64,000 nucleotides of DNA from Cryobacterium algoricola (GTDB lineage Bacteria > Actinomycetota > Actinomycetes > Actinomycetales > Microbacteriaceae), in the NCBI RefSeq assembly GCF_004402485.1, contig NZ_SOFG01000004.1, positions 620,001-684,000 of the forward strand, read 5' to 3'. Position numbers and translations under genes: made by a program. Below are positions 26,003-34,324 of the stretch, in pieces; positions within the stretch are counted from its first letter, which is position 1; the number at the start of each line of letters is the position of its first letter. Below the pieces are notes generated by a model. The model saw only the letters and a program-made list of their open reading frames with translations, made no database searches and was not told the DNA's origin.

Positions 26003-29000
26003 TCACCCCTTCACGATCATGCGCGTCGCAGTCGCGGCGCTCTCGGTGTTGACGGCGGTTGTCACGAGCGCCGCCTGCGTAGCGCTCAGTTCGCCGAGGC
26101 CGGCGAGCAGCGTGGCGCCGGTGGCGGCATCCGCTATCGTCGACGTGCCCTTGTCGGAGACCGTGACGCCGGCGTTCGGCGGAGCCGGTTGCGTGTAGGG
26201 ATTCCCGACCTCGCGCACAGCCCTGCCCACGTTGGTCTTCGTGGCGTAGGAGCTGGAGATGACGGCGAACGCCCCCGTGAATTCGATCATCGCCGACGGC
26301 TCGTCGGGATTGCGGACGTAGGTCTGATAGGCCACCGTCGCCGGCGTCGCGGTTCCGACCTTCGGGGTGGTCGCAGCGGCGATGCGGTATCCGCCGGTCA
26401 TGTCCTCGAAGCCCGAGCGGGCGAGCAGGGACTCGCCCTCGAGCGCGAAGAACTGCCCGGGGGCGAACGCCGTCTTGAGTTCGCTGACAGCGCCGACGAG
26501 CCCGGAGTCCGGGGTCGCGGTCGGCGTGCCGATGGTCACCATGTCGGCCTTCACCGCTGCCGAGCCGATGCGGGCGATCGCGACGCCCAAGGGCACCTGG
26601 GTTTGCGACACCTCGAGTCCGGCCAGCGGATGCGCGATTCGGCCCTCGATGTCGTCGACCTCGGCCAGGGTGACGAGTTGCGCTGCGTGGTCGGGCAGCT
26701 GCACCTTCCAGGCGTCTGGCTCGTTCATCGCCGCTGCGGCGATCTGGAGGGCATCGACCGTTGCGGTGATCGGCGTGGGCTTCTCACCCCACTCGACGGG
26801 TCCGAGGTCCTCGTCGAAGGTGGGAAGGAACCAGACATCGACCTTGATGTGGCCCGCCAGGCGGAACGGTGTGGTGCCTTCGAGCGAGCCGCGGAAAACA
26901 ATGGAGCAGAGCGTGAAGCCGAGCAGCTCGACCTCGACACCCACCTCGATGGTGATCTTGAATGCGAAGCGCGGCGCCCAGATGAAGATCATGTCGAGAG
27001 TGAGCCAGGCCTTCGCCACGATGACGGAGAAGTCTGCGTTGAGGCGCCCGTCGACGCCGAGCATGACCGAGCCGGCCGTGATGGCGAAGTACGCCTTGAT
27101 GACGAAGCTGATCGCCTTGGACGGCGAGAGGTCGATGGTGACCCTGTCCATGTCGCCGAGCTTCGGCTTGCCGCCCGTCAGTTTCTCGTACTCCGGGTGG
27201 AAGCCGCCGACCGAGAACTCGAACGCTCCGGTGCCCGACCACTGGATGTAGAGGCCGAGGTCACCCGAAATCTTGATGCCGGCCACCGTGGAGTCGCGCA
27301 TGCTCGCGAACAGCAGCAGGTAGTCGGGGGTGATGGCCACGAAGACGTCGGCGCGGATGTCGGTGATCGGCGCCTCCTTCGTCGGCACCCGCACCCGCAG
27401 GGAGCCGAGAATGACGATCATCGGATCGGGAAGTGCGAGCACCACGCCGAGCTTCATCTCCACGAACTTCGCCTGCGAGCCCCAGCCGAGTTCGACGATC
27501 GGGCCGAAGACGAAGCCACCGTCCTTCGGCGGGAACACGTGCGCGACCTTATCGAGCAGCTTCGGCGCCTCGGCGACGGGGTTGTCGGGGAACAGCATCT
27601 TGTCGAGGATGTGCTCCTTCATCCCGGAGCGCAGCTCTTCGAGGTCAAGACCCCGGTTGAGCGCCAGGATGCCGCCGATGCCGTTCAGCGTGAATCCCAT
27701 GCTGAGGTCGATCGCAACGGGGAAGCGCACGCCGATGACGAGCACGATGGAGAACGGATCCGGCGAGAGGATGACGATGGCCGACAGGCCGAACTTGAGG
27801 ATCTGAAGCTGGACGACCCCGCCGAACTCGACCCGCTTCACATCCTGCCCGTCGACCTTGTAGGTGCGTTCGACGCGTTGGATGAACCCACCACCCGTGA
27901 CGGGGCCCGCCTTCACTCGCAGGCCGATCGCATCTGGCCAGCGCGGCGAGACGGGGAGGTTGAAGACGGCCTGTTGCTCGGCCTGACCCTCGGGGGTCAC
28001 CACGAAACCGGAGCCGACGATCTGCAGCCCGATGACATCGCCGAGCTTCGCCGCGATGGACGTGGTGAGTTCGAATCCGGTGACCTCACGGGCCGGGTTG
28101 CGCACGAGCCCGAACGCCACCTCGCGCAGTTCGACCCCCGGGAAGGAGAAACGCGTGGGCAGGACCGCCTTCTCGTTGCCGCGGCCGTCTCCGAGGTAGA
28201 ACCCCTGTCCGGTATCGAGCGACACCGTCGTGAGAGTCGTGGCCTTCGGGTCCTCCGAGCCCGGCATGACCTTCGCCAGCAAGGGGTCGCTCGTGAGGCC
28301 GGGCTGAAGGATGGTGCGGAAGCGCAAGCCGAGGATCGCCACATCGCCCAGGAACCACTTTCCGTCACGCTCGAGCAGGCTGGTCTTCTCCTCGGCCGTG
28401 GGGTTCGCGATCTCGCGGTCACTGAACTGCAGGAACGCCTCGAACGTGACCTGGTCGAGCGTCATCGCGCCGAGCTTCACCTGGCCGGAGCGGAGGAATG
28501 TGGCAGCCAGGAGGAACTTCCCGTCGGTGCGGTCCAGGGCGAGGTTGTCACCGAGCTTCTTCACCAGGTCATCGACACCGAGCACATTCTTCCCGAAGCT
28601 GTTCAGGAGCTTGCCCGAACCTGCGCCGAGATTCTTGAACGGCTGCGCCCACGGGTTCCACACGTCCATCAGACCGGAACGGATGGCCTCGTCGACGGTG
28701 CCGTCCGCCTTCCTGGCCAGCTCCTTGGCGACGATGTTGAACGCCTCGTCCATGGCGGCGAGGGCCATGCCGATGCGCACAGCGACCCTCGCGGCGGTAT
28801 CGACGTTGAAGTCGTCCTTGTCGATGTCGTCTGCCGATTCCTTCACCATCTTGGCGATGAGCTCGGTCTGCTTCTTGATCTTGTCGGCAATCGGTTCGAC
28901 CAGAGCGACGGCGGCCTTGATGTCCGCCTTGAGCTTGTCGAAGGTCGGTTTCACGTCGCCGACGGCGCCGAACGTGACGATCGACTCGAGGAACGGCACC

Positions 29001-29092
29001 GTGTCTTTAAAGGACGTGCCGCTCAGGGCACCGAGGCGTGAATTGGCGAATGCTTCGATCCCGTTGAGGAATCCGGTTCCGATGTCGGTCAT
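26003..29092 (-). CDS. DUF6603-like giant protein, first gene of the operon (1029 aa)
   Basis: The start is ATG at 29092 (MTDIGTGFLNGIE). Residues 1-160 are helical and charged (FDKLKADIKAAVALVEPIADKIKK). From about 190 to 780 there are regular amphipathic beta strands. The core near 450-620 contains GFTLNGIGGILALNRGLDLEELR, MLFPDNPVAEAPKLL, a FPPKDGGFVFGP segment and LGWGSQ, which I recognise as DUF6603. The rest of the beta-rich part reads like a long repetitive sheet (KLGVVLALPDP, LGLYIQWSGTGAFEFSVGG). The C-terminal 250 residues are different and may be a separate domain. No signal peptide is present. DUF6603 has no known function. A hydrophobic groove or channel is possible, by inference only. 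Confidence 0.85.
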   Translation of the reverse strand: MTDIGTGFLNGIEAFANSRLGALSGTSFKDTVPFLESIVTFGAVGDVKPTFDKLKADIKAAVALVEPIADKIKKQTELIAKMVKESADDIDKDDFNVDTAARVAVRIGMALAAMDEAFNIVAKELARKADGTVDEAIRSGLMDVWNPWAQPFKNLGAGSGKLLNSFGKNVLGVDDLVKKLGDNLALDRTDGKFLLAATFLRSGQVKLGAMTLDQVTFEAFLQFSDREIANPTAEEKTSLLERDGKWFLGDVAILGLRFRTILQPGLTSDPLLAKVMPGSEDPKATTLTTVSLDTGQGFYLGDGRGNEKAVLPTRFSFPGVELREVAFGLVRNPAREVTGFELTTSIAAKLGDVIGLQIVGSGFVVTPEGQAEQQAVFNLPVSPRWPDAIGLRVKAGPVTGGGFIQRVERTYKVDGQDVKRVEFGGVVQLQILKFGLSAIVILSPDPFSIVLVIGVRFPVAIDLSMGFTLNGIGGILALNRGLDLEELRSGMKEHILDKMLFPDNPVAEAPKLLDKVAHVFPPKDGGFVFGPIVELGWGSQAKFVEMKLGVVLALPDPMIVILGSLRVRVPTKEAPITDIRADVFVAITPDYLLLFASMRDSTVAGIKISGDLGLYIQWSGTGAFEFSVGGFHPEYEKLTGGKPKLGDMDRVTIDLSPSKAISFVIKAYFAITAGSVMLGVDGRLNADFSVIVAKAWLTLDMIFIWAPRFAFKITIEVGVEVELLGFTLCSIVFRGSLEGTTPFRLAGHIKVDVWFLPTFDEDLGPVEWGEKPTPITATVDALQIAAAAMNEPDAWKVQLPDHAAQLVTLAEVDDIEGRIAHPLAGLEVSQTQVPLGVAIARIGSAAVKADMVTIGTPTATPDSGLVGAVSELKTAFAPGQFFALEGESLLARSGFEDMTGGYRIAAATTPKVGTATPATVAYQTYVRNPDEPSAMIEFTGAFAVISSSYATKTNVGRAVREVGNPYTQPAPPNAGVTVSDKGTSTIADAATGATLLAGLGELSATQAALVTTAVNTESAATATRMIVKG

Positions 29093-29494
29093 CGTGTCCC
29101 ACTTTGTGTTCAGGAGCCGCGCTGGCCTGCGATCCTGGTTTCGTGCGTCGGTCCACGTCCTGCGGACGTTTCGGCTCCGGGCGCTCACCCCATGAATACG
29201 CGGATTCGGGGCGCGGACGGAGGACACCCGAACACAGCGGGCATCGCGAGAATTCAGTTGTTCAGGGTGGTCAAGTGGCGCGGCATTGCGGGAGCTGAGA
29301 ACTGATCTGCGGAAGAGCATAGACCCGGGGCAGGGCGAGCGTCTAGAGGCTTGTCGAGGGGGCCGTTATCGCCTGACTTCAAATTCTGTGCCGTGTCGTG
29401 TTGTCTCGCTTTCGACCCAGACGAGAAAAGAAGAGGGCCTCTGGCAACCACCGTGGCACGTGCGGCGAAAAACGATGGGTCCGGACAAAGAAAG
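29093..29494. other. Leader and promoter region of the four-gene operon
   Basis: About 400 bases separate the DUF6603-like gene from the tRNA-Gln terminator. A TTGACC at 29269-29274 on the minus strand has only a weak -10 17 bases on. I see no strong ribosome binding site before the ATG at 29092 and no credible gene. Confidence 0.35.
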
Positions 29495-29526
29495 AACCCC
29501 TGGTTTCCTCAGGAAACACAGGGGTT
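29495..29526 (-). terminator. tRNA-Gln rho-independent terminator
   Basis: An 8-bp stem AACCCCTG/CAGGGGTT is extended by an inner GTTTCC/GGAAAC pairing and followed on the minus strand by a TTCTTTCTTT tract. It lies directly after tRNA-Gln. Confidence 0.85.
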
Positions 29527-29532
29527 TTCAAG

Positions 29533-29604
29533 CTGGGGTACCTGGACTCGAACCAAGAACAACTGAACCAGAATCAGTCGTGTTGCCAATTACACCATAC
29601 CCCA
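29533..29604 (-). tRNA. tRNA-Gln (CTG)
   Basis: The 72-nt tRNA begins TGGGGTA. Anticodon stem ACTGA/TCAGT encloses loop TTCTGGT with anticodon CTG, and the T arm ends TACCCCA plus discriminator G. It is immediately downstream of gltX on the same strand. In organisms without GlnRS, GltX charges this tRNA with Glu before amidation; whether that applies here is not shown. Confidence 0.95.
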
Positions 29605-29721
29605 TTGGCCGTTGGCCTCTCCGAAGATCGGCCGACTCGTAACTCTAACCCACAGACCGGATGCTGGCCAAACTGAGCAGCACATCGGCGGGTCGTGAGC
29701 CGCGAATCACGGCAGTCGCCC

Positions 29722-31278
29722 TCAGGCGGCCGGGCCCTCGACAACTGCCGGGCTGCCGACCACCGCCGGGCTGCCGGCCAGCAGCACCAGTCGCGCAAGC
29801 GACTCACTGCGGCCGAGGATCTCCATCGACTCGAAGAGCGGCGGCGACACCTTCCGGCCGGAGATCGCGACGCGCAACGGCCCGAAGGCGACGCGGGGCT
29901 TGAGCCCCAGTCCCTCGATGAGGGCGCTGGTGAGCGCCTCGTGCACGCGGTCGTGGGTCCACTCGGACTCAGGAATGCTCTCGAGGGTCGTGACCGACGC
30001 CGCGAGGATGTCGGCGGCGTTCTTCGGGAGGCTGGCGAGGGCATCCGCTTCGTGCACGAGCGCCTCGCTCGTGACGAACAGGAAGCCGAGCATGCCGGGC
30101 GCCTCGCCCAGCAGGGCGATGCGTTCCTGGATCAGCGGCGCGGCGGCCGTGAGCACGGCCTCGCGGGCGTCGCCGAGCGGCAGGTCGACGACCCCGGCGG
30201 AGACAAGGTAGGGCACGATACGGGCGGCGAAGTCCGCGGGCTCTAGCAGGCGGATATGGTCGCCGTTGATCGACTCGGCCTTCTTGAGGTCGAAGCGCGC
30301 CGGGTTCGGGTTGACGTCCTCGACGTCGAAGGCCGCGACGAGCTCGTCCACGCTGAAGACGTCCTGGTCCTTGGAGAGCGACCAGCCGAGCAGCGAGAGG
30401 TAGTTGAGCAGTCCCTCGGGAATGAAGCCGCGCTCACGGTGCAGGAACAGGTTCGATTCGGGGTCGCGCTTGGAGAGCTTCTTGTTCTTGTCGCCCATCA
30501 CGTAGGGCAGGTGGCCGAAGCGCGGGATGAAGGTCGTCAGGCCGATCTCGATCAGCGCCTGGTAGAGCGCGATCTGACGCGGCGTGGAGGAAAGCAGGTC
30601 CTCACCGCGGAGCACGTGGGTGACGCCCATCAGCGCGTCGTCGACGGGGTTGACGAAGGGGTAGAGCGGATGCCCGTTGGGACGCACCACGACGAAGTCG
30701 CTGAACGAGCCGGCCGGGAAGGTGATCTCGCCGCGGACCAGGTCGTCGAAGCTGATCTCGGTGTCCGGCACCTTGAGCCGCAGCGCGGGCGCACGACCCT
30801 CGGCGCGATAGGCGGCGCGCTGCTCCTCGGTGAGGTCGCGCTCGAAGTTGTCGTAGCCCTGCTTGGGGTCGCGGCCGAGGGCCACGTTGCGGGCCTCGAT
30901 CTCCTCGCCGGTCGCGAAGCTCTCGTAGATGTGGCCCGAGGCCTTGAGCTTCTCGACGACGTCGCGGTAGATGTCATAGCGCTCGGACTGGCGGTACGGC
31001 CCGTGCGGTCCCCCGGCGTCGACACCCTCGTCCCAGTCGAGCTTCAGCCAGCGCAGTGCGTCCTTGAGCTGCAGGTAGCTTTCCTCGCTGTCGCGGGCGG
31101 GGTCGGTGTCCTCGATCCGGAAGATGAAGGTGCCGCCGGTGTGCCGCGCGTATGCCCAGTTGAACATGGCCGTGCGAACGAGACCCACGTGCGGGGTTCC
31201 GGTCGGTGAGGGGCAGAACCGCACGCGGACATCCGTGCCGGTCGCGGTGGAAAATGGGTACACAGTGGTCTCAGACAT
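29722..31278 (-). CDS. gltX: Glutamyl-tRNA synthetase
   Basis: The 518-aa class I synthetase ligates glutamate to tRNA-Glu. The HIGH-type motif is HVGL at residues 30-33 after [10 protein letters not shown], and the KMSKS-type motif is KKLSKRD near residue 270. GluRS landmarks such as [23 protein letters not shown] and [11 protein letters not shown] are intact. Length is normal. The last 15 residues repeat a short motif ([16 protein letters not shown]) and look like a lineage-specific tail. It sits upstream of tRNA-Gln on the same strand, an arrangement common in actinobacteria. Confidence 0.97.
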   Translation of the reverse strand: MSETTVYPFSTATGTDVRVRFCPSPTGTPHVGLVRTAMFNWAYARHTGGTFIFRIEDTDPARDSEESYLQLKDALRWLKLDWDEGVDAGGPHGPYRQSERYDIYRDVVEKLKASGHIYESFATGEEIEARNVALGRDPKQGYDNFERDLTEEQRAAYRAEGRAPALRLKVPDTEISFDDLVRGEITFPAGSFSDFVVVRPNGHPLYPFVNPVDDALMGVTHVLRGEDLLSSTPRQIALYQALIEIGLTTFIPRFGHLPYVMGDKNKKLSKRDPESNLFLHRERGFIPEGLLNYLSLLGWSLSKDQDVFSVDELVAAFDVEDVNPNPARFDLKKAESINGDHIRLLEPADFAARIVPYLVSAGVVDLPLGDAREAVLTAAAPLIQERIALLGEAPGMLGFLFVTSEALVHEADALASLPKNAADILAASVTTLESIPESEWTHDRVHEALTSALIEGLGLKPRVAFGPLRVAISGRKVSPPLFESMEILGRSESLARLVLLAGSPAVVGSPAVVEGPAA

Positions 31279-31348
31279 CGGTATCGAGTCTACTTGGCGC
31301 GTGGATCACGCGGGTGAGCGGGCCCGGGGTCGGTCGGCGCGAGGCGCC

Positions 31349-32278
31349 CTACCCCGCGGATGCCGCGAGCACGCCGAGCCTGCGGAGGGTCTCGGTGAGC
31401 GCGGGAACGCCCTCAGCCCCGTCTGCGGTGACGGCGTGCAGGGTCCGGTACTCGCGCCTCCGGGTGGGCCGGATCAGGACCCCCTGCCGCACGCCGGACT
31501 CGATCGCGAGGGCCGGCAGCATAGCGACGCCGATCCCGGCCGCCACCATGCCGAAGACCGCCGCGACATTGTCGGTCTCATAGGACACGTCCGGCACGAA
31601 CCCGCTTCGCTCGCAGAGTTCGAGCAAGTGGCCCCGGCAGCGCGGGCAGCCGCCGATCCAGCGTTCTCCGGAGAGGTCTCCGAGGTGGATGGACTCCTCG
31701 TCGCGGAGCCGGTGGCCGGCCGGGATGACGAGCAGCATCTCGTCCCTGCCGAGCGCCGTCACCGACAGCCCTTCCGCGCTGTCCTTGTGCGGGTCGACGA
31801 GGTCTCCGGGGTAGCTGAACGTGAGGGCGAGGTCGACCCGGTTCTCGCGGACGAGGGCAACGGCCTCCGGCGGTTCCGCCTCGACGTAGGTGATCGAGAG
31901 CCCCGGATGCCGCCCGCCGAGGTCGGCGAGCAGGCGCGGCACGATCGTCGCGGACGCGGAGGGGAACGCGGCGACCCGCACCCGGCCGGCCCGGAGGCCC
32001 TGGAGCTCGGCGAGGTCGCCTGCGGCGGCGTCGAGGGCTCCGGTCACGGTGCGGGCGTGCCGGGCGAGCAGCCGGCCGGCCTCGGTGAGGCGCACGCCGC
32101 GGCCGACCCGCTCGACCAGGGCCAGGCCCACCCGCTGTTCGAGTCGTTTGAGCTGCTGGCTCACCGCGGGCTGACTGTAGCCGAGGGCGCGCGCCGCCGC
32201 GGTGATGGAACCGTGCTCGGCGAGGGCCTGAACGACCCGCAGCGCATGGGAGTCGAGGCCGGAATCGGTGGCAGGCAT
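31349..32278 (-). CDS. LysR family transcriptional regulator
   Basis: The ATG at 32278 gives a 309-aa protein with the standard N-terminal helix-turn-helix (residues about 10-70: ALAEHGSITAAARALGYSQPAVSQQLKRLEQRVGLALVER) and a substrate-binding effector domain. It is divergent from the PLP-dependent enzyme gene at 32359 and the 80-base gap holds a LysR-type inverted repeat, so it most likely regulates that gene and itself. The effector is unknown. Upstream in-frame sequence lacks a start signal and overlaps the neighbour's promoter. Confidence 0.88.
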   Translation of the reverse strand: MPATDSGLDSHALRVVQALAEHGSITAAARALGYSQPAVSQQLKRLEQRVGLALVERVGRGVRLTEAGRLLARHARTVTGALDAAAGDLAELQGLRAGRVRVAAFPSASATIVPRLLADLGGRHPGLSITYVEAEPPEAVALVRENRVDLALTFSYPGDLVDPHKDSAEGLSVTALGRDEMLLVIPAGHRLRDEESIHLGDLSGERWIGGCPRCRGHLLELCERSGFVPDVSYETDNVAAVFGMVAAGIGVAMLPALAIESGVRQGVLIRPTRRREYRTLHAVTADGAEGVPALTETLRRLGVLAASAG

Positions 32279-32286
32279 CCTCAAGG

Positions 32287-32301
32287 ATAACTCGAGGTTA
32301 T
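32287..32301. promoter_or_regulatory. LysR-type operator
   Basis: ATAAC and GTTAT, separated by 5 bases, form a T-N11-A type inverted repeat in the divergent gap, 9 bases before the LysR start codon and about 60 before the enzyme gene. That position fits autorepression together with activation of the neighbour. Confidence 0.6.
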
Positions 32302-32358
32302 GAGTTCCATCACTCACTGGCGATTGTCGAATGAGTAGAGGCGGCGGATGCTGGTGGA

Positions 32359-33465
32359 GTGACCACCCCAGACTCCCCCGACGCGACCCGCCCGCGCATC
32401 GCCCGTCCGCAACTGGGTATCGCCGCCGCCCGGGCGCAGTTCCCCGGCGGCCGCGGGTACCTCGCCGCCTGCACACTCGGGCTGCCGACGGCCGGAACGG
32501 TCGCGGCCCTCCGCGCCGACCTCGACGCCTGGGCGAGCGGCTCGGCCTCGGCCGCCGGGTACGCCGCGGTCGTCGAACGGGTGCGCGCGGCCTACGCCCG
32601 GCTCGTGGCGGTACCGGTGAGCCGGGTGGCGATCGGGTCCCAGGCTTCGGTGCTCGCGGGGCTCGTGGCCGCGAGCGTTCCGGACGGGGCAGAGGTGCTC
32701 TGTGTCGACGGCGACTTCAGCTCCATGGTCTTCCCGTTCCTGAACCAGGCCCATCGCGGCGTCACCGTGCGGCACGTTCCCCTCGCGCACCTGGCCGAGA
32801 GCATCACGGGCAACACCTGGCTGGTCTCCTGGTCACTCGTCCAGTCCGCGACGGGAGCTGTCGCCGAGACGACCGCGATCCTCGCCGCTGCCCGCCGCCA
32901 CGGCGCCTTCACCCTGTGCGACACGACCCAGGCAGCCGGGTGGATGCCGGTGGACGCCTCGGTCTTCGACGCCACGATCTGCCACGCCTACAAGTGGCTG
33001 TGCGCGCCGCGGGGCGTCGCGTTCCTGACTGTCGCCGAATCGTTCGGCGCCGTCGTGCGCCCGGCCCACGCCGGCTGGTACGCCGGCCAGGACGTCTGGG
33101 GCTCCTGCTATGGACCGGGCATGCGGCTCGCCGCCGACGCCCGCCGCTTCGACGTGTCGCCGGCGTGGACGGCCTGGGTCGGCGCTGAGCCCGCGCTCGA
33201 CTTCTTCGGCACGCTCGACCTGGCCGAGGTGCGACGGTACGACGTCGGCCTCGCCGACGCCTTCCGGGCCGGCCTCGGCATCGACCCGGCCGAACAGGCC
33301 GGCCGGGCCGTCGTCACATGGGCCGATGCCGCGGGCACCGACCTCGCGCGCCTCACGGCCGCCGGACTCACGGCATCCGGTCGGGCAGGCCGCGCCCGCG
33401 TGGCGTTCCACCTCTGGAACGATGCCGACGACGTTCAGGACGCGCTCCGCGCCCTCGGCCATTGA
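32359..33465 (+). CDS. PLP-dependent aminotransferase class V-fold enzyme
   Basis: The 368-aa enzyme starts at a GTG. The PLP lysine is in HAYKWLCAPRG (about residue 213), the cofactor-binding Asp is in LCDTTQAAGWMPVD near residue 191, and a GSQASVLAGL strand near 94-103 completes a class V (cysteine desulfurase/selenocysteine lyase/kynureninase-like) fold. No catalytic cysteine loop of IscS type is seen, so it is not a standard desulfurase. Substrate is unknown. It is divergent from the LysR regulator. Confidence 0.82.
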   Translation: MTTPDSPDATRPRIARPQLGIAAARAQFPGGRGYLAACTLGLPTAGTVAALRADLDAWASGSASAAGYAAVVERVRAAYARLVAVPVSRVAIGSQASVLAGLVAASVPDGAEVLCVDGDFSSMVFPFLNQAHRGVTVRHVPLAHLAESITGNTWLVSWSLVQSATGAVAETTAILAAARRHGAFTLCDTTQAAGWMPVDASVFDATICHAYKWLCAPRGVAFLTVAESFGAVVRPAHAGWYAGQDVWGSCYGPGMRLAADARRFDVSPAWTAWVGAEPALDFFGTLDLAEVRRYDVGLADAFRAGLGIDPAEQAGRAVVTWADAAGTDLARLTAAGLTASGRAGRARVAFHLWNDADDVQDALRALGH

Positions 33466-33490
33466 CGCCGCACACCCACGCCCACGAAGT

Positions 33491-33545
33491 GAGGTGTCGC
33501 AGATCGAGGTTCGCGCGCACGCGGAACCTCGATCTGCGACACCTC
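33491..33545. repeat. Perfect 22-bp stem palindrome between convergent genes
   Basis: Arms 33491-33512 and 33524-33545 are exact complements around an 11-base GC loop. It lies between the stop of the aminotransferase-like gene and the stop of the DJ-1/PfpI gene. It could be a bidirectional terminator or a dispersed palindromic element, and there is no T tract on either side. Confidence 0.8.
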
Positions 33546-33562
33546 AGGCGCGCGCGGCTCTC

Positions 33563-34267
33563 CTACCGGGCAGCGACGACCGCGATGATCCGGGCCGCGA
33601 GCTCGCCGGAGGATGCCGGGTTCTGGCCGGTGTAGAGGTTCCGGTCGACCTCGATGTGCGCGGTGAACGGCGCCGCCTCGACGAAGTCCGCTCCGAGCTC
33701 CACCAGGCGGGTCTGCACCAGCCAGGGCGCCTTGGGGGCGAGCCCCCCGATGACCTCTTCCTCGTTGGTGAACCCGGTCATACGATAACCGGTGAACGGC
33801 CAGCTGTCGTCCGCACGCTTCGCGGCGAGCAGGGCGGCCGGGGCGTGGCACAACACGGCCAGGATCCGGTCGGTGTCGAGCGCCTCCGTCATGAGCGCGC
33901 CGGACGTCGCGTCGACCGCGAGGTCTTCCATCGGCCCGTGACCGCCGGGGTAGAAGACGACGTCGTAGTCAGCCACGACGATGTCGTCGAGGGTGCGCGG
34001 GGCGTCGAGTTCCTCGCCGATCGAGCCCAGGTAGGCGATGATCTCCGCGGCCCGGTCTTCGCCGCCCGCGGCCTGAGCGGTGAGGCTGCCCCGGTCGATC
34101 GTGGGCGCCACCCCGCCCGGAGTCGCGATGGTGATGGACCATCCGGCCTCGCTGAACAGCCGGTGCGGTTCCGCGAGCTCCTCGGCCCAGTACCCGGTCG
34201 GGTGCAGGGTGCCGTCGTTGAGGGTCCAGTGGTCAGCTGCGCTGACCACGAAGAGTACTTGATTCAT
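33563..34267 (-). CDS. DJ-1/PfpI family protein (Hsp31/glyoxalase III-like)
   Basis: The 234-aa protein has the nucleophile elbow AVLCHAPAALL with catalytic Cys near residue 139, an upstream acidic partner in YWAEELAEPH near residues 26-35, and the YPGGHGPMEDL loop. These match the Hsp31/YajL group of DJ-1 proteins (type 1 glutamine amidotransferase-like), which include glyoxalase III-type methylglyoxal hydratases. Length is right for the 25-kDa class. It is cytoplasmic and likely acts in carbonyl stress. It lies downstream of the zinc-free oxidoreductase gene (57-base gap, same strand) and may share its TetR control. Confidence 0.88.
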   Translation of the reverse strand: MNQVLFVVSAADHWTLNDGTLHPTGYWAEELAEPHRLFSEAGWSITIATPGGVAPTIDRGSLTAQAAGGEDRAAEIIAYLGSIGEELDAPRTLDDIVVADYDVVFYPGGHGPMEDLAVDATSGALMTEALDTDRILAVLCHAPAALLAAKRADDSWPFTGYRMTGFTNEEEVIGGLAPKAPWLVQTRLVELGADFVEAAPFTAHIEVDRNLYTGQNPASSGELAARIIAVVAAR

Positions 34268-34324
34268 GGTTCTCCCAGGGTCGAATTGTGATGAATGCGG
34301 GTCATGGAGCGGGACCGAGTCGGC

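Noticed and set aside
16277-29092. Contractile injection or phage tail cluster
   Set aside because: The large size and soluble nature first suggested this, but no sheath, tube, baseplate, spike or AAA+ gene is present in or beside the operon.
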